A stretch of DNA of 64,000 bases from Streptomyces caeruleatus. GTDB lineage: Bacteria > Actinomycetota > Actinomycetes > Streptomycetales > Streptomycetaceae. Positions within the stretch are counted from its first letter, which is position 1; every line of letters begins with the position of its first letter. The notes beneath the pieces were generated by a model. That model made no database searches, was not told the origin of the DNA, and worked only from the letters and a program-made list of their open reading frames with translations. The stretch is from assembly GCF_001514235.1 (NCBI RefSeq), contig NZ_KQ948944.1:62001-126000 (forward strand), given 5' to 3'. The translations under genes were made by a program, and so were the position numbers. Shown here in pieces: positions 45,901 to 57,900 of this stretch.

Positions 45901-48900
45901 CCGCACCGCCTCCCCGCCGGGCTCCCAAAGGCGCTCGTCCTCGGCTGGCGTGGTCAGCCTGGCCCAGTAGACGGCCTCGTGCGGCAGCATGCCGCCCTCG
46001 CCGACCTGCTCGCGCAGCTCGGCCAGCCGTACGCCGGGCACCGACCGGTACATGGCCGCCGCGTCGTCCAGCGGGTTCCCCGCCAGCGACGGCACCACGT
46101 CCGCCGTCCGCAGCGCCGCCAGCACCTCGTACACCGAGTGCTCCTGGAGCGGGAGCAGCCAGCCCAGCAGCGGCAGGGCCAGGCCCTCCGGGTCCCCGAC
46201 GTTCAGCAGCTTGAAGGCGTTTGCGACCTTCGCCGCCGTCGCCGTCGCCGTCGCACCCGTGCCCAGCACGATGCCCCGCGCGTCCACGGTGCGCCGGTCC
46301 TGACCGAAGGCAGCGTCCAGCGGCAGCCGGGGGCCTTCCTCACCGCGCGACAGGTCGCCCGCGCTCGGGTCCTCGATGACCGCGGGCTCCTCGGTGATCC
46401 TGGTGATCGCCGTGACCGTCCGGCCGTTGGTGCCTTCGGGGGCGTCGTAGTGCGCCTCGATGCCCAGCACACCGGGCGCCGCGCGCAGTTCGTCGAGCAG
46501 GGGCGCGCCCTGCTCGTCGAAGCGCACCTCCTCCAGCGGTACTTCCTCGACGCGGTAGCCCACCACGTGCAGGGCGACCGGGTCCGCCGCCATGAGCGTC
46601 TCTCGCACGCTCGGCGTGGCACCCGAGCGGGCGTACCTGGCCGCCTGCTGCCGCCATGAGGACGACTGCGCGATCACGTTGCCGACCGCGAAGAAGTCCT
46701 TCTCGAACGCGGCTGCCCTACCGGGCGTCACCCGGCTCAGCACCGCGTGCATCCGCGACCGCAGACCGCCCCGCAGGAACGCCGCCTGGTCCCGCAGCGC
46801 CTGGACGTCAAGGCCCAGCTCCCGCGCCTCCTCCCAGGCACCGCGGTCCGCGATCCCGAGCAGCAGCGCCCGCAACGTCAACGGCGACTCGCTGAGGAAC
46901 GCCGCGTTGGCGAACGCCGTCATCAACTCGCCCACGTTGCCGCGTTCCAGCAGATCCGTCAGCGTGGACAGCCTGGAACCGGTCGTGAGGAAGACCTTCT
47001 CGATCTCCTCCCGGCTGCCGGGCCCGTGCGCCGTGGACAGGACGGTGAACAGGCGCTCGACGCTCTGCCGCGCCACCTCCGACGCACCTTGGTGGTTCTG
47101 GGCGAACGACCCCAGCCGTGACTCGAACTCCCGCGCCCGTGCGGCGTACCCCGCGTCCGCGTACAGCACACGCAGCGCACGGCTCCCGCCGGCCGTGTCC
47201 CGCGCCGCGATCGTGTGCATCAGGCCCGTCGCGCCGAGAGCCGCACCTCCCGCGAGCGTCCGCAGCACGCCGGGGCCGGCGATGTCCACCGAGTCGTGCT
47301 CCTGCTGGAGGGACTCGTCCATGACAGTGGAGAACCCCGACACCGGATCGAGGCGCTCCACCGGCTCCAGCTCGTCGTCCAGATCCAGGTCGTCGTCCAG
47401 ATCCAGGTCGTCGACGAGATCCAGGTCGTCGAGCAGATCCAGGTCGTCGGTCGAGGGTTGGGTGTCCACCGCAGTCCCCGACTGGGGCTCCGCGGCCTCC
47501 GACCCCGTCCCCGACTCGGATCCGAGGTCCCAGGCCTGCATACTCGGCCCGGATTCGAGTCCTGGGTCCGCGAGCACCTGGCCCGCCGACTCCGAGGCGA
47601 GCTCGTCGGCGTCCGACTCGCTGTCGAGCGATGCCTCCGTGCCGCGCTCCGGCGTATCAGGCTCCGCGGCATCGAACTCCGCCGCAGGGGTCGCCGCCGA
47701 CACGTCGGAACCATGCGCCTGCGAAGGCTGCTCACCATCGCTGTGCGACGGGGCCGCCTCGGCCGGCTGCGACTGCTCGTCCCCGGCCTCGGAGCCGATC
47801 TCGGAGCCGGTCTCGGAGCCCGACTCGGTGCCGAAGTCGCTCCCGGGGTTGTCCACCAGTTCAACGGGCTGCTCGGTCGACTGCCGCTCCGTCGGGTCCG
47901 CCGTCGCGGCAGACGTCCGCCACGCCGCCACGAGCGAGGCGTGGCTGACCCGCCGCCCCGGGGTCTTCAGCTCCTCGATCAGGTCGAGCAGCCGCAGCCG
48001 CGAGGCCCGGCTGACCCAGGTGTTCGCCTCGGCGCCGTCCAGGTCGCGTACCAGGGCGTCCAGGTCCTCGACCGTGACCGGCCGGCCGGTGTCCGGCTTC
48101 AGGACGCGGCGGGCCAGGTCCGCGGCGCGGCGTACGGTCGCCAGACGCTCGACGGTCAGGTTCTCGGCGCCTGGGTGAACCTCACTGGCCAGGACAGCCG
48201 TACGCCATACGTGCAGGCTGTCGTCCGCGCCGATGCGCGTGACGAGCGGACGCAGATCGGCGCGCCTGGTGATCGGGCCCGCTCCGGACAGCCGCTGCAG
48301 GGCGCTGCGCAGTTCCGCTGCCCGGGTCTGAGCGGCGAACGGATCCGCCCAGTCCCCCATCGGGAACTCCGGCAGGTGTTCACGGGCTTCGACCAGTTCG
48401 TACCTGGTGATGCCGTCTTCGAGGCCGTACCTCGGCCGCGCCTCGCCCGGCTGCGGCTCGGGCACCTCGACGACCTGACGGGAAGTGACGGTCATCCGGG
48501 CGCCGGGGAGGAGCAGCACCTCACTCTCGTCCGGGTTGTACGTGAAGGCCGAGATGTCCCGGCCGAAGTTCCCGGTGAGTTCGGCGCGGATCAGCACGGG
48601 GCGGGTCATGGGAAGGCGGCGCTGCCGGCCCAGGAAGAAGTGCCCCATGAAGTCCGCGCGGGCGAAGCTGGTGAAGTGCCGGAAGGTGAGCTCCGAGCCG
48701 CCGAGCCCGGCGAGCAGCCGTCCCGTCGTCGAGTCGAGGTCGCCCACGAAGCGGGTTCCGCGCCAGGCCTCACCGACCGTCGGCGGGATCTGCGCGAGGG
48801 CCTCCAGCAACATCGCCGTGTGCATCGAGAGTTCCTTCTCGACGCTCGGCAGCAGGGGCTCCACTGCGGCGTACAACCGCTTCTTGAGCGACGCCTTCTC

Positions 48901-51900
48901 GCTGGAGGGCATGCCCTCGCGCAATCCGCCGAGAAGTTCCCTGACGGCCGGGTCGCCGCCCAGCACACGCGCGAGCGGGTAATCCTTGCCCTCGGCGTCG
49001 ACGTGCGCGTCGACGCCGCTCCTGGCCTGGATGCGCAGCGCCGCCCGGGTGGCGCCGGACTTGAACGTGAGCAGCACGTTCATCAGCGGGTGGACCGCCC
49101 CGGCATAGGTCATGACGGCGGCGAAATGGGCGGGGCTCAGCCGGTCCAGCACCTGACGTGCCGTCATTCCGTGTCGTACCAGCCAGTGTTCGGTGTGCGA
49201 CCGCCGCTCCGGGACGACGTGGACACCGCGGTCGAGGAAGTACTCGAAGTCCGCCCGGCGCTCGGCGGCCTTGTTCAGCTTCGCCCTGCCGGGCTCCCGG
49301 AAGCCGCCCTGCGCGGCCGACGTGTCGAGCTTGGAGGCGTAGACCGCCTCGTGCGGCAGCATGCCGTCCTCGGCCACGTGCTCCCGCAGATCGGCCAGCC
49401 GCACACCCGGAACGGACCGGTACATCCGCGCGGCGTCGTCCAGCGGGTTCGCGGCCAGGGACGGTACGACGTCGGCGGTCTGCAGGCCGGAGAGGATCTC
49501 GTACAGGGAGTGGTCCTGGACCGGCAGCATCCATCCGAGCAGGGCCAGCGCCAGTCCGTCCGGGTCGCCTCCCGGAGTGTCGAGCAGCTTGAAGGCGTTG
49601 CCGATCTTCGCGGCCGTACCCGAGATGCCCGCGACCAGCGGCATCCCCCGCTCGTCGCGCATGCCCCGGTACAGCGACGAGCCCGGCTCCATCGCCCAGA
49701 ACGCCCGGCCCGACACCACGGTCAGCGGCAGCTCCGGACCCTCCTCACCCGGAGCGAGGTCACCCGCACGCTGGTCCTCGATGACCGCCGGCTCCGCGAC
49801 GATCCTGGTGATCCTGGTGATCGTCCGGCCCTCGCGGCCCTCCGGGGCGCTGTACTGCACCTCGACACCGAGCACGCCGGGTGCCGCACGCAGTTCGTCC
49901 AGCGGCGGCGCGTCCTCCAGCGGGACCTGCTCAGTACGGAAACCGATCACCCCCAGAGCGAACGGGTTCGCCGCCAGGAAGGCCGTCTCGCGTTCGCTGA
50001 GACCGATGCCCAACCGCGCCCACTCGCGCGGCGTCCTGGCGATGTCCCCCGCCAGCCGCTCCCGCCACGGGCGCATACGCCGGGACGCGCCCCAGTACTT
50101 GGGCAGCTCCCGCTGCCACGACGCCGACTGCGCCGCCACGTTGGCGATGGCGAAGAAGTCCTTGTCGAACGCTCCTTCCTTGCCCGGCGCCACGCGGCTC
50201 AGCAGGGCATGCGTCCGCGAGCGCAGCGCACCGCGCAGGAAGGCCGCCTGCTCGCGCACCGCCCGCTCGTCGAGGCCCAGTCGCGCGGCTTCCGCCCAGT
50301 CCTTGCGGTCCGCGATCCGCAGCAGCAGGGACTTCAGCGTGTGCGGCGAGTCGTTGAAGAAGGCGGCGTTGAAGAACGCCGTCATCAGCTCACGGACGTT
50401 GCCCCGTTCCAGGAGCTGCTGCAGACCGGACGACGGCGCACTCTCACCGACCTGGCCCGCCGAGGTCACGTTGTCGCTGAGGAAGACCCGGGCGACCTCG
50501 TCCCGCGAGAGCTCCGGGTAAGCCCGCGTCAACACGTCCAACAGGCGCGTGACGCCTGCCCTCGCCGTCTCCAGCGCCCGCGGCTGGTTGAACGCGAACG
50601 CGCCGAGCCGTGCCTCGAACCGCTCCGCCCTCTCGAAATACGAAGCATCCGAGTACAGCTCCCGCAGGCCACGGTGGTGGCCGAGCGCGAGCAGTTCCGG
50701 CAGGTCCGGCTCGGCGGTGGGCACCGGCACGGTGGTGACCTGCGGCATCGCGGTGCCGACCGGGTCCCCGTCAGGCTCCGGTGCCTGTTGCGCGTCCGAC
50801 GCCGGCTGGATCTCGCTCGTTCCCGCGTTGTCCGCGGCTTCTTGCGGAATCACCTTGGCGTCGGAGTGGTGCCAGCCGTCCTCGTTCGAAGAGGCGACCC
50901 CTTGCTCCGTAGCGGAGGGCTGCTCGGTAGCGGGGGGCTGCTCCGTCACGGTGGGCGGCTCCGTCACGGCAGGCTGCCCCGTCGCGGTGGGCGCCTGCCA
51001 CGCGTCAGCGAGCTGGGCGTACGTGACGGGACGGCCGGGCGTCTTGAGCCCGGCGACGAGGTTGAGCAGCCGCTGCCGTTCCTCCGGCGTGACCGGGGCG
51101 TCGGCGTCGGCGGCGTCGGCCCGCAGACGGCGCACCACGTCGTCGAGGTGGCCGCCGGTCACCGGCTGGTCCGCACCGAGCCTCAGGGCGCGGCGGGCCA
51201 CGTCGGCCACGCGGCGTACGTTCGTCAGGCCCTCGACGGTCAGGTGCGCCAGGCCGTCGAACGCCTGGGCGGCCAGGGCGGCCAGGCGCCACACGTCAAG
51301 TCCGTTCGACGCGCCGATCAGCGTGGCGAGCGACTCCAGGTCCCGGTGGGTCGCGAGCGGACCGGTCCCGTTGAGCGACTGCAGGGCGTGGCGCAGCTCG
51401 GTGACACGGGCCTCGGACACGGCGGGCTCGCCGAGCGTGGCCGCGGAGAAGTCCGGCTCCCTCTCGACGACGTTGATCTCCTCGTACCGCAGGCCGTCGT
51501 GGCCCTGCACCCGGCGCGAGGTGACCGTCAGGCGGGCCCCGGGAAGGAGGAGCAACTCCTGCTCCTGCGGGGTCCACGAGAAGGCGGAGATGTCACGGGC
51601 CCAGTTGCCGCTGAGTTCGGCCCGGACGAGCACGGGGTGGGTCAGGGGCAGACGGGCCGGACGGTGCAGGAAGCCCTGCGCCAGGTTTTCCTCTCGGCTG
51701 AAGCTGGCGAACGCGCTGAAGGAGAGCTCCGAGCCGCCGAAACCGGGCGAGAGGAACCGGCCGATGCCCGAGTCGAGCGTGCCGACGGAACGTGTGCCGC
51801 GATAGGCCTCGCCGGTCGCGGGCGGCAGCTGCGCGAGTGCCTCCAGCATCATCGCGGAGTGGGCGGCCATCTCCTGCTCGATGGCGGGCAGCGCTCGTTC

Positions 51901-54900
51901 GGCGGCGGCGTGGATACGTGCCTTGAGGCGTGCCGTCTCCCGCGGCGTCATGTCGGCACGGTGAGTGTCGAGCAGCTCGCTGATCTCGGGGTAGGACCCG
52001 AGGACGAGCGGCACGTTCCACGTCTCGCCACGCAGCGCCTTGCCGAGCATCGCCTTGACCTGGACGCGCAGTGCCATGCGCCCGGCCCCCGAATTGTGCG
52101 TGAGCAGCACGTTCATCAGCGGGAAGGCCGCGACGGTGTACGCGAGGAGGGCGGCGAAGTGGGACGGGCTCAGCCGCTCCAGCACTTCCCGCGCCGGCAT
52201 TCCGTTGTTGCGCACCCAGAGCTCGGCCTGCGAGGGGAGCAGCGCGGACTGGCCCGCCCTGCGCTCGGCAAGCTCCTGGAACGCCCTGCGGCGCGCCTCC
52301 GCCGCCCGCAGGTCCACGCCGGGTGAGACGAAGCCGCCGTCAGCGGGCGAGGCCGAGACCCTGGCCCAGTAGGCCGCCTCGTGCGGCAGCATGCCGTCCT
52401 CGCCCGCCCGCTCCCGGAGTTCACGGAGTGGCACGCCCGGGACCGAGCGGTACATCTGCGCCGCGTCGTCCAGCGGCCTGCCGGCCAGCGACGGCACGGC
52501 GTCCGCCTTCTGGAGGCCCGCCAGCACCTCGTAGAGCGAGTGCTCCTGCCCCGGCAGCATCCAGCCCACGAGTGCCAGGGCCAGGCCCTCGGCGTCCGCG
52601 TCGGGCAGGTTGAGCAACCGGAAGGCGTTGCCAAGCCGCGCCGCCGTCCCGGAGACGCCCGAGACGAGAGGCACGCCCCGCTTGTCGTGCATCTCGCGGT
52701 AGAGGGGGGAACGCGGGTCGATCGCGGTCCTGGGTTCGCCGGTGACCAGGCTCGGCCGCAGCTCGGGGCCCTGCTCCCCGAGGAAGAAGTCCCTCGCGGA
52801 CGCGGCGGCCCTGGCCGGATCCACCCGGCCCATCAGCTCCTGCACGCGCGTACGCAGTCCGCCCGGCCGTTCCCGCAGGAACGACGTCTGGTCCCGCAGG
52901 GCGTCGGCGTCGAGGCGCAGTTGCTCCGCCCGGGCCCAGCCGTCGGTGTCAGCGATGTCCCGCAGCAGCGAGCGCAGCGTGTACGTCGAGTCGGGGGCGG
53001 CGAAGGCGGCACGTGCGAAGGCCGTCATCAACTCGCCGACGGTGCCCTGCTCCAGCAGGTCCCGCAGGCCGGTCGCGGTGGCGTCGGCCGTGAAGACCCG
53101 CGCGATCTCCTCCTGGGCCGCGCCCGGGTGCGCGTCGAGCAGGACCTGGTGCAGACGGGACACGGCCTGCCGAGCCGCCACGCGCGCCCTGGGGTGCTCG
53201 GCGGCGAACGAACCCAGCCGGGCCTCGAACTCCTGCGCCTTCGGGAAGTACTGCGCGTCGTTGTAGAGCGCCCGCATCGCACGGTGCCCACCGGCGACCG
53301 GAGCGACCGGCGCCGGAGCCTCCACCTGCGAGGTCGCGGTGCCGGCCACCGGAGCGGCGACGGCCTCCGACTCCCGGCTCCTCGACTCCGCCGCGAGCGG
53401 TCCGGAGATCTTCAGCGATTCGGAGATCTTCAGCGATCCGGCAGGCGACACCCTGACCGATGTCAGCTCAGAGACATCGTCCGACTCCTCGTCGGACAGC
53501 ATCTCGTCGTCGGACGCGGATTCGTCCAGCGGCGCCGCGTGCGACACCGAACCGAAGCTCGGAAGGGACGGCAGAGCCTTTGTCGACCCGAAAGTCGAGG
53601 ACCTCGGGAAGGACCCCAACTCCGAGACAACGTCAGCCTCTTCGTCGGACACCTCCTCGTCGTCCGAAGCGGCCTCCTCGTCCACCGTCGCCGCCTGCGA
53701 CACCGCACCCAGGTCGGAATGGCCCGAGAGAGGGGCGAAGACCCGCCTCGACGCCGGAGCTGTGGTCCTGGGAAACGACGTCAGTGCCGAGACGAGGTCC
53801 TCGTCCTCGTCGGACAGCCCTTCGTCGTCGGACAGCACTTCGTCGTCGGACAGCACTTCGTCGTCCGACAACACGTCCTCGTCCGAGAGGGGCTCCTCGT
53901 CGGCAGGCTGAGCCACCCGCGTCTCCGGGTCCGGCGCGGACACGGACTGCGACACGCCCAGCGCGTCGAAGTGGTGGACGGAGCCACCGTTCGCCTCCGT
54001 GACGGTGAATCCGTCGTCCAGCCGCTCCACCGACGACGGCGTCGGCTCCTGCACCGATAGGCCGAAGAGGGTGTCGAGCGGTCCGCGGAGCGTGCGCCAC
54101 GCGACGTCCCCGTCCGTGCCGGGCAGGAGGTCGGTGTGGACCCGCAGCCCGGAGGGCAGGCCGATCCCCTCGCCCCGCAGCGGGACGTCCAGGCCCCGCA
54201 CCTCGGCGTTGGCGTCCAGGTGCCACTCGAACACCGGCCCGTCGGGCACGTCCGTCGCGGGCATCCGCACCGTCAGGCCGCCGAGGGCGTCGGCGGCGGT
54301 CTCCAGCACGGGACCATCCGCCGACAGCGCGCCGTCCGGTCCTGCCAGGCGGACCCCGCCGTCCACGCCCGCCGGGGTGTGGAACCGCAGCAGCCGGTCC
54401 GTGCCCGGCAACCGCACCGTGCGGAACTGGAACTGCGCGGCCGCGGAGAAGTGCAGCGTGCCCGGCCGAAGCCCGGCGACCGTGAAGCCGCCTTCCGCGC
54501 GCGGCGTCACGACCACGCCGGGCAGGGGCACCCCCTCCCGGTCCACCAGGACGGGGCGCAGGGAATCCCTCAACTGCAGCCTGGTCGCGGCGAGTTCGGC
54601 GACGTGATCGGCGCCGAAGAGCCGCATGCCCTCGACGGTCTCGTCCTCGGAGGCCTCGGCGACCGCGTCCAGCGTCGGGAGGAACTCACGACGCGGCGTC
54701 GACGCGGCCGAAGCCGACCATGGCGACAAGGCGACGACCCGCGGGCTCGCGGCCTGTTGTACGGCGAGTTCGACGGCCGCGGTCGTCTCCGACGGCTGTG
54801 CGGTGGCCGTAGGAGCCATCGACGGCGCGGGCTGGTCTCCGCTGAACCCGAGATCCGCCGGCGCCTCCGACTGCCCGGCCCGCGGCTGCTCCGAGCTGCC

Positions 54901-57900
54901 TTCGGCCTGGCCGGCGATGTTCTGCCGGGTGGGAGCGCCGACCGGGACGCCGGGGCGCCCGCCGGTCCCCGTCACGAACGGCCACGCTTCGCCGCTGCGC
55001 CGGGCGACGGCCTCCCGGCCCGTCTCCGGATCGACGTAGACGTCCTTGTAGCCGGAACGGGTCCAGTTCCAGCGCCGGGTGCCCGAGAGCCGCTCGGTGC
55101 CGTCGGCGTCGAAGCGGGTCCAGGTCCAGGTGCCGCCGGCGGCCCGCTGGGCGCGGACCACACCGCCGTCGGGCGTCGGGTGGTAGGTGCGTACGTCGAG
55201 GAGGTCCATCCGTGGCAGGCGGCTGGTGCGCGTGTCGTGGAAGGTCCGCGTACGGGCGTCCCAGGTGCGCTTGCCGTGCGCGACCCGGTTCCTGTCCGCG
55301 TCGAACTCGGTCCACCGGAGCTTGCCCGTGGCGTCCCGGTCGACCTGCAGCATGTGACCGCCGTCGAGCGGTTCCTGCTCGAAGAGGATGGCGTCAGGTT
55401 CGTCGTGGCTGGTCAGGCGCAGCGCGCCGGTAGCAGAGGCGTCGACGGTCGCCAAGCTGTGCGGGCCCGCCACCGGGTTGCCGGCCGCGTCGACGCGGGA
55501 CGCCGTGCCGGTGGTGTGGTCGATCCGCCAGTGCTCGCCGGACGGGACGCCGGCCTTCTGGCGGATGGCGACGGTCGTCTCCTGAAGGGCGCCGTGCGCG
55601 CGGTAGACCGTGTGCTCCAGCGGTCGGCTGCCGGGCACCTCACGCCGCAGAGCGACCATCCCGGCCCCGAGGAGTCCGGCGTGCACGGTGTCGTCCCGCC
55701 GTCCCGCGGCATCGAGGAACGCGGGCTCGGTGGTCTCGGGCAGACCGACCCCGAAGTGCAGCGACCCGGTCCCGTCGGAAAGCCGCACCACCCGGCCGTT
55801 GTAGACGCCCTCCGCGGTGAAGTACCACGTCGTACCGGCCCCGTCGGCGATGCCGAAGGCGGCGTCCACTCCCTCGGGGGTCTGCGTGGTCGGGGTGAAG
55901 CGGCCGACGGCCTCGGACGGCTCGGCGAAAGCGACGGCACCGCCGGTGAAGGCGACCTTGGTCCCCTCCAGTTCGGCCGGGATGTCGCGGGCCACGCTAC
56001 CGATGAAGGCCTCGTGGTAGGTCTCCTCCCGGCCGGCGCCGAAGCCCCAGCGCAGCCCCGTGGGGATGTGGGTGACCTGGTACACGCCCCCGCCCGGCAC
56101 CTCGCGCGATGCGGGGACGACGGTGAAGTCGCCGATCGTCACCGTGCGGGCGGACGAGCTCGCCTGTCCCCCGGTGACAACCCGGCGCCGCTCGGCCAAG
56201 GGCAGGTTGCGGTAGCTGTTCAGAGCGCGCTTGGCCTGAAGCTTCAGCTGCTCGCGGCCCCGGGCCATCGCGTCCACGACGTTCGGGTGGATCAGGTTGG
56301 CGGACCGGCCCGCCTGCTCCAGCGCCGTCACGATCTCGGGCGCGATCTCCTCGATCCGCCCCACCGGGCGAACGTCGAAGTCGTCCTGCGGGAAATGCTT
56401 CCCGAAGTCGTCCTCGATCAGGTTCATGAGCTCCTGGACACCCGACAGATCGGGACCGTCACCCGGGCGGACGCCGTCGACCACGGCCAGCGCCTCGGCG
56501 AGGACCGCCTCGAACACCTCGGCCCGGTCGACCGGGTCGTACGACGGCAGGGGGTGGTCCGGCACGACGGGGCCGGAGTCGACGGTGTTCTCGATGATCT
56601 CCAGGTAGCGCCTGGGCACACCGGTGCCCAGCGCCGCGGTGAGGCTGGCCATGATGCCGGTGTCGGTGGCCTTGCCGGGGGTGTCGCGGAACACGGACTC
56701 CGGGTCGAGCGAGGTGTCCGGCAGTCCGGCGAAGTGCGCCAGCTCGTGCAGGCCCAGCAGGTCGTTGTGGCTGCGGCGGGCCCGCAGCTCCGCCGGGTCG
56801 AGCGCCGGGTCCTCGGACCGCAGCCGGAAGTGCAGCTGGTCCGACCGTCCGGGCTGGGGCGTCATGCTCAGCTCGATGGCCTCGCGGCCGTCGAAGACGG
56901 GAGTCAGCCGCAGCCCGATGTGCAACTGGTCGCCCGATCGCGGAAGTTGCAGACCGGTATTGAAGTAGCGGTCCAGCGCGCCGCGCCAGCGTCGCTCGAA
57001 CTCCGGCAGCTGCCGTGCCGTGAAGCCCGCTCCGAAACGCACCGGCAGGTGCAGCGTCACATCGCGCACCCAGCGGGCGTTCTCGGCCTGGATCCGCCGC
57101 ACGGTCGCCCGGATCCGCGTCGTGTTCCCGGCCAGCCAGCCACCCGCGAGCGGCTTCCCGCGCATCGGATCGAACCGCTCGGTCGCCAACCGGGCGCCCG
57201 GCGCTCCGTCCCGCCGGTGCTCCCACTGCTCCGGCAGTACCGGATCGGCCACCGGCTGCGCCATCTCCTGCGGCGCCCGGGAGGGCCCGCTCGGCGCGGC
57301 CACCCCGTCGGCCGGGGCCTGCGAGGGCGCGTGAGCGTCGCCCTCGCCGATCTCCAGCGGCGGTTCGGATGCCGCCGCCTCCTCGATCGGCGCCGGCGTG
57401 GACGTCTCGGGCCGTTCCGTCGGCTCGTCCAGGGCCAGGTCGGCCGGGAGCATGAAGTACAGGCCGTCGGGGACGGCGACCCGGAGCTGTCCGCGGGGAC
57501 CGGTCAGGACGAGGCCGAGATCGGCCTTGTAGTAGACGTACGGCTGGTTCGACCGCTCCCGGTTCCTCTCGTCGACGTCCTTCGCCTCGCCCGAGACCTC
57601 CTGGCTGCGCTCCCACGCGTAGGTGTACGGGGCACGGTTGATGAACCGGGGACCCGACTCCGGTTCCTGGCCGCCCTCCATGCCTGCCCCGACGAACCAC
57701 TGGGAGGACTGCTTGTCCGGGTCCTGCTCCGAGGCGTGGACCTGCGTGTAGTGGCGGGCCTTGAAGTTGACGGGGTCCGCCGGGCCTGTGCGCTCGACGC
57801 GGGTCACGTCGATGCCGACGGTGACGCCGCGCTTGCCGACCGGCACCTCGTACGTATGCCTCAGCAGTTGCTCGAAGCTGGCCCGCAGCATGTTCTCGCC

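Noticed and set aside
53813..53902. CRISPR-like array
   Set aside because: The short repeats are contiguous without spacers and stay in the coding frame; they encode a protein linker.
54970..56200. Classic Rhs/YD toxin shell
   Set aside because: D-x-D-G turns recur, but the canonical YDxxGR repeats and the self-cleaving Rhs core are not visible.
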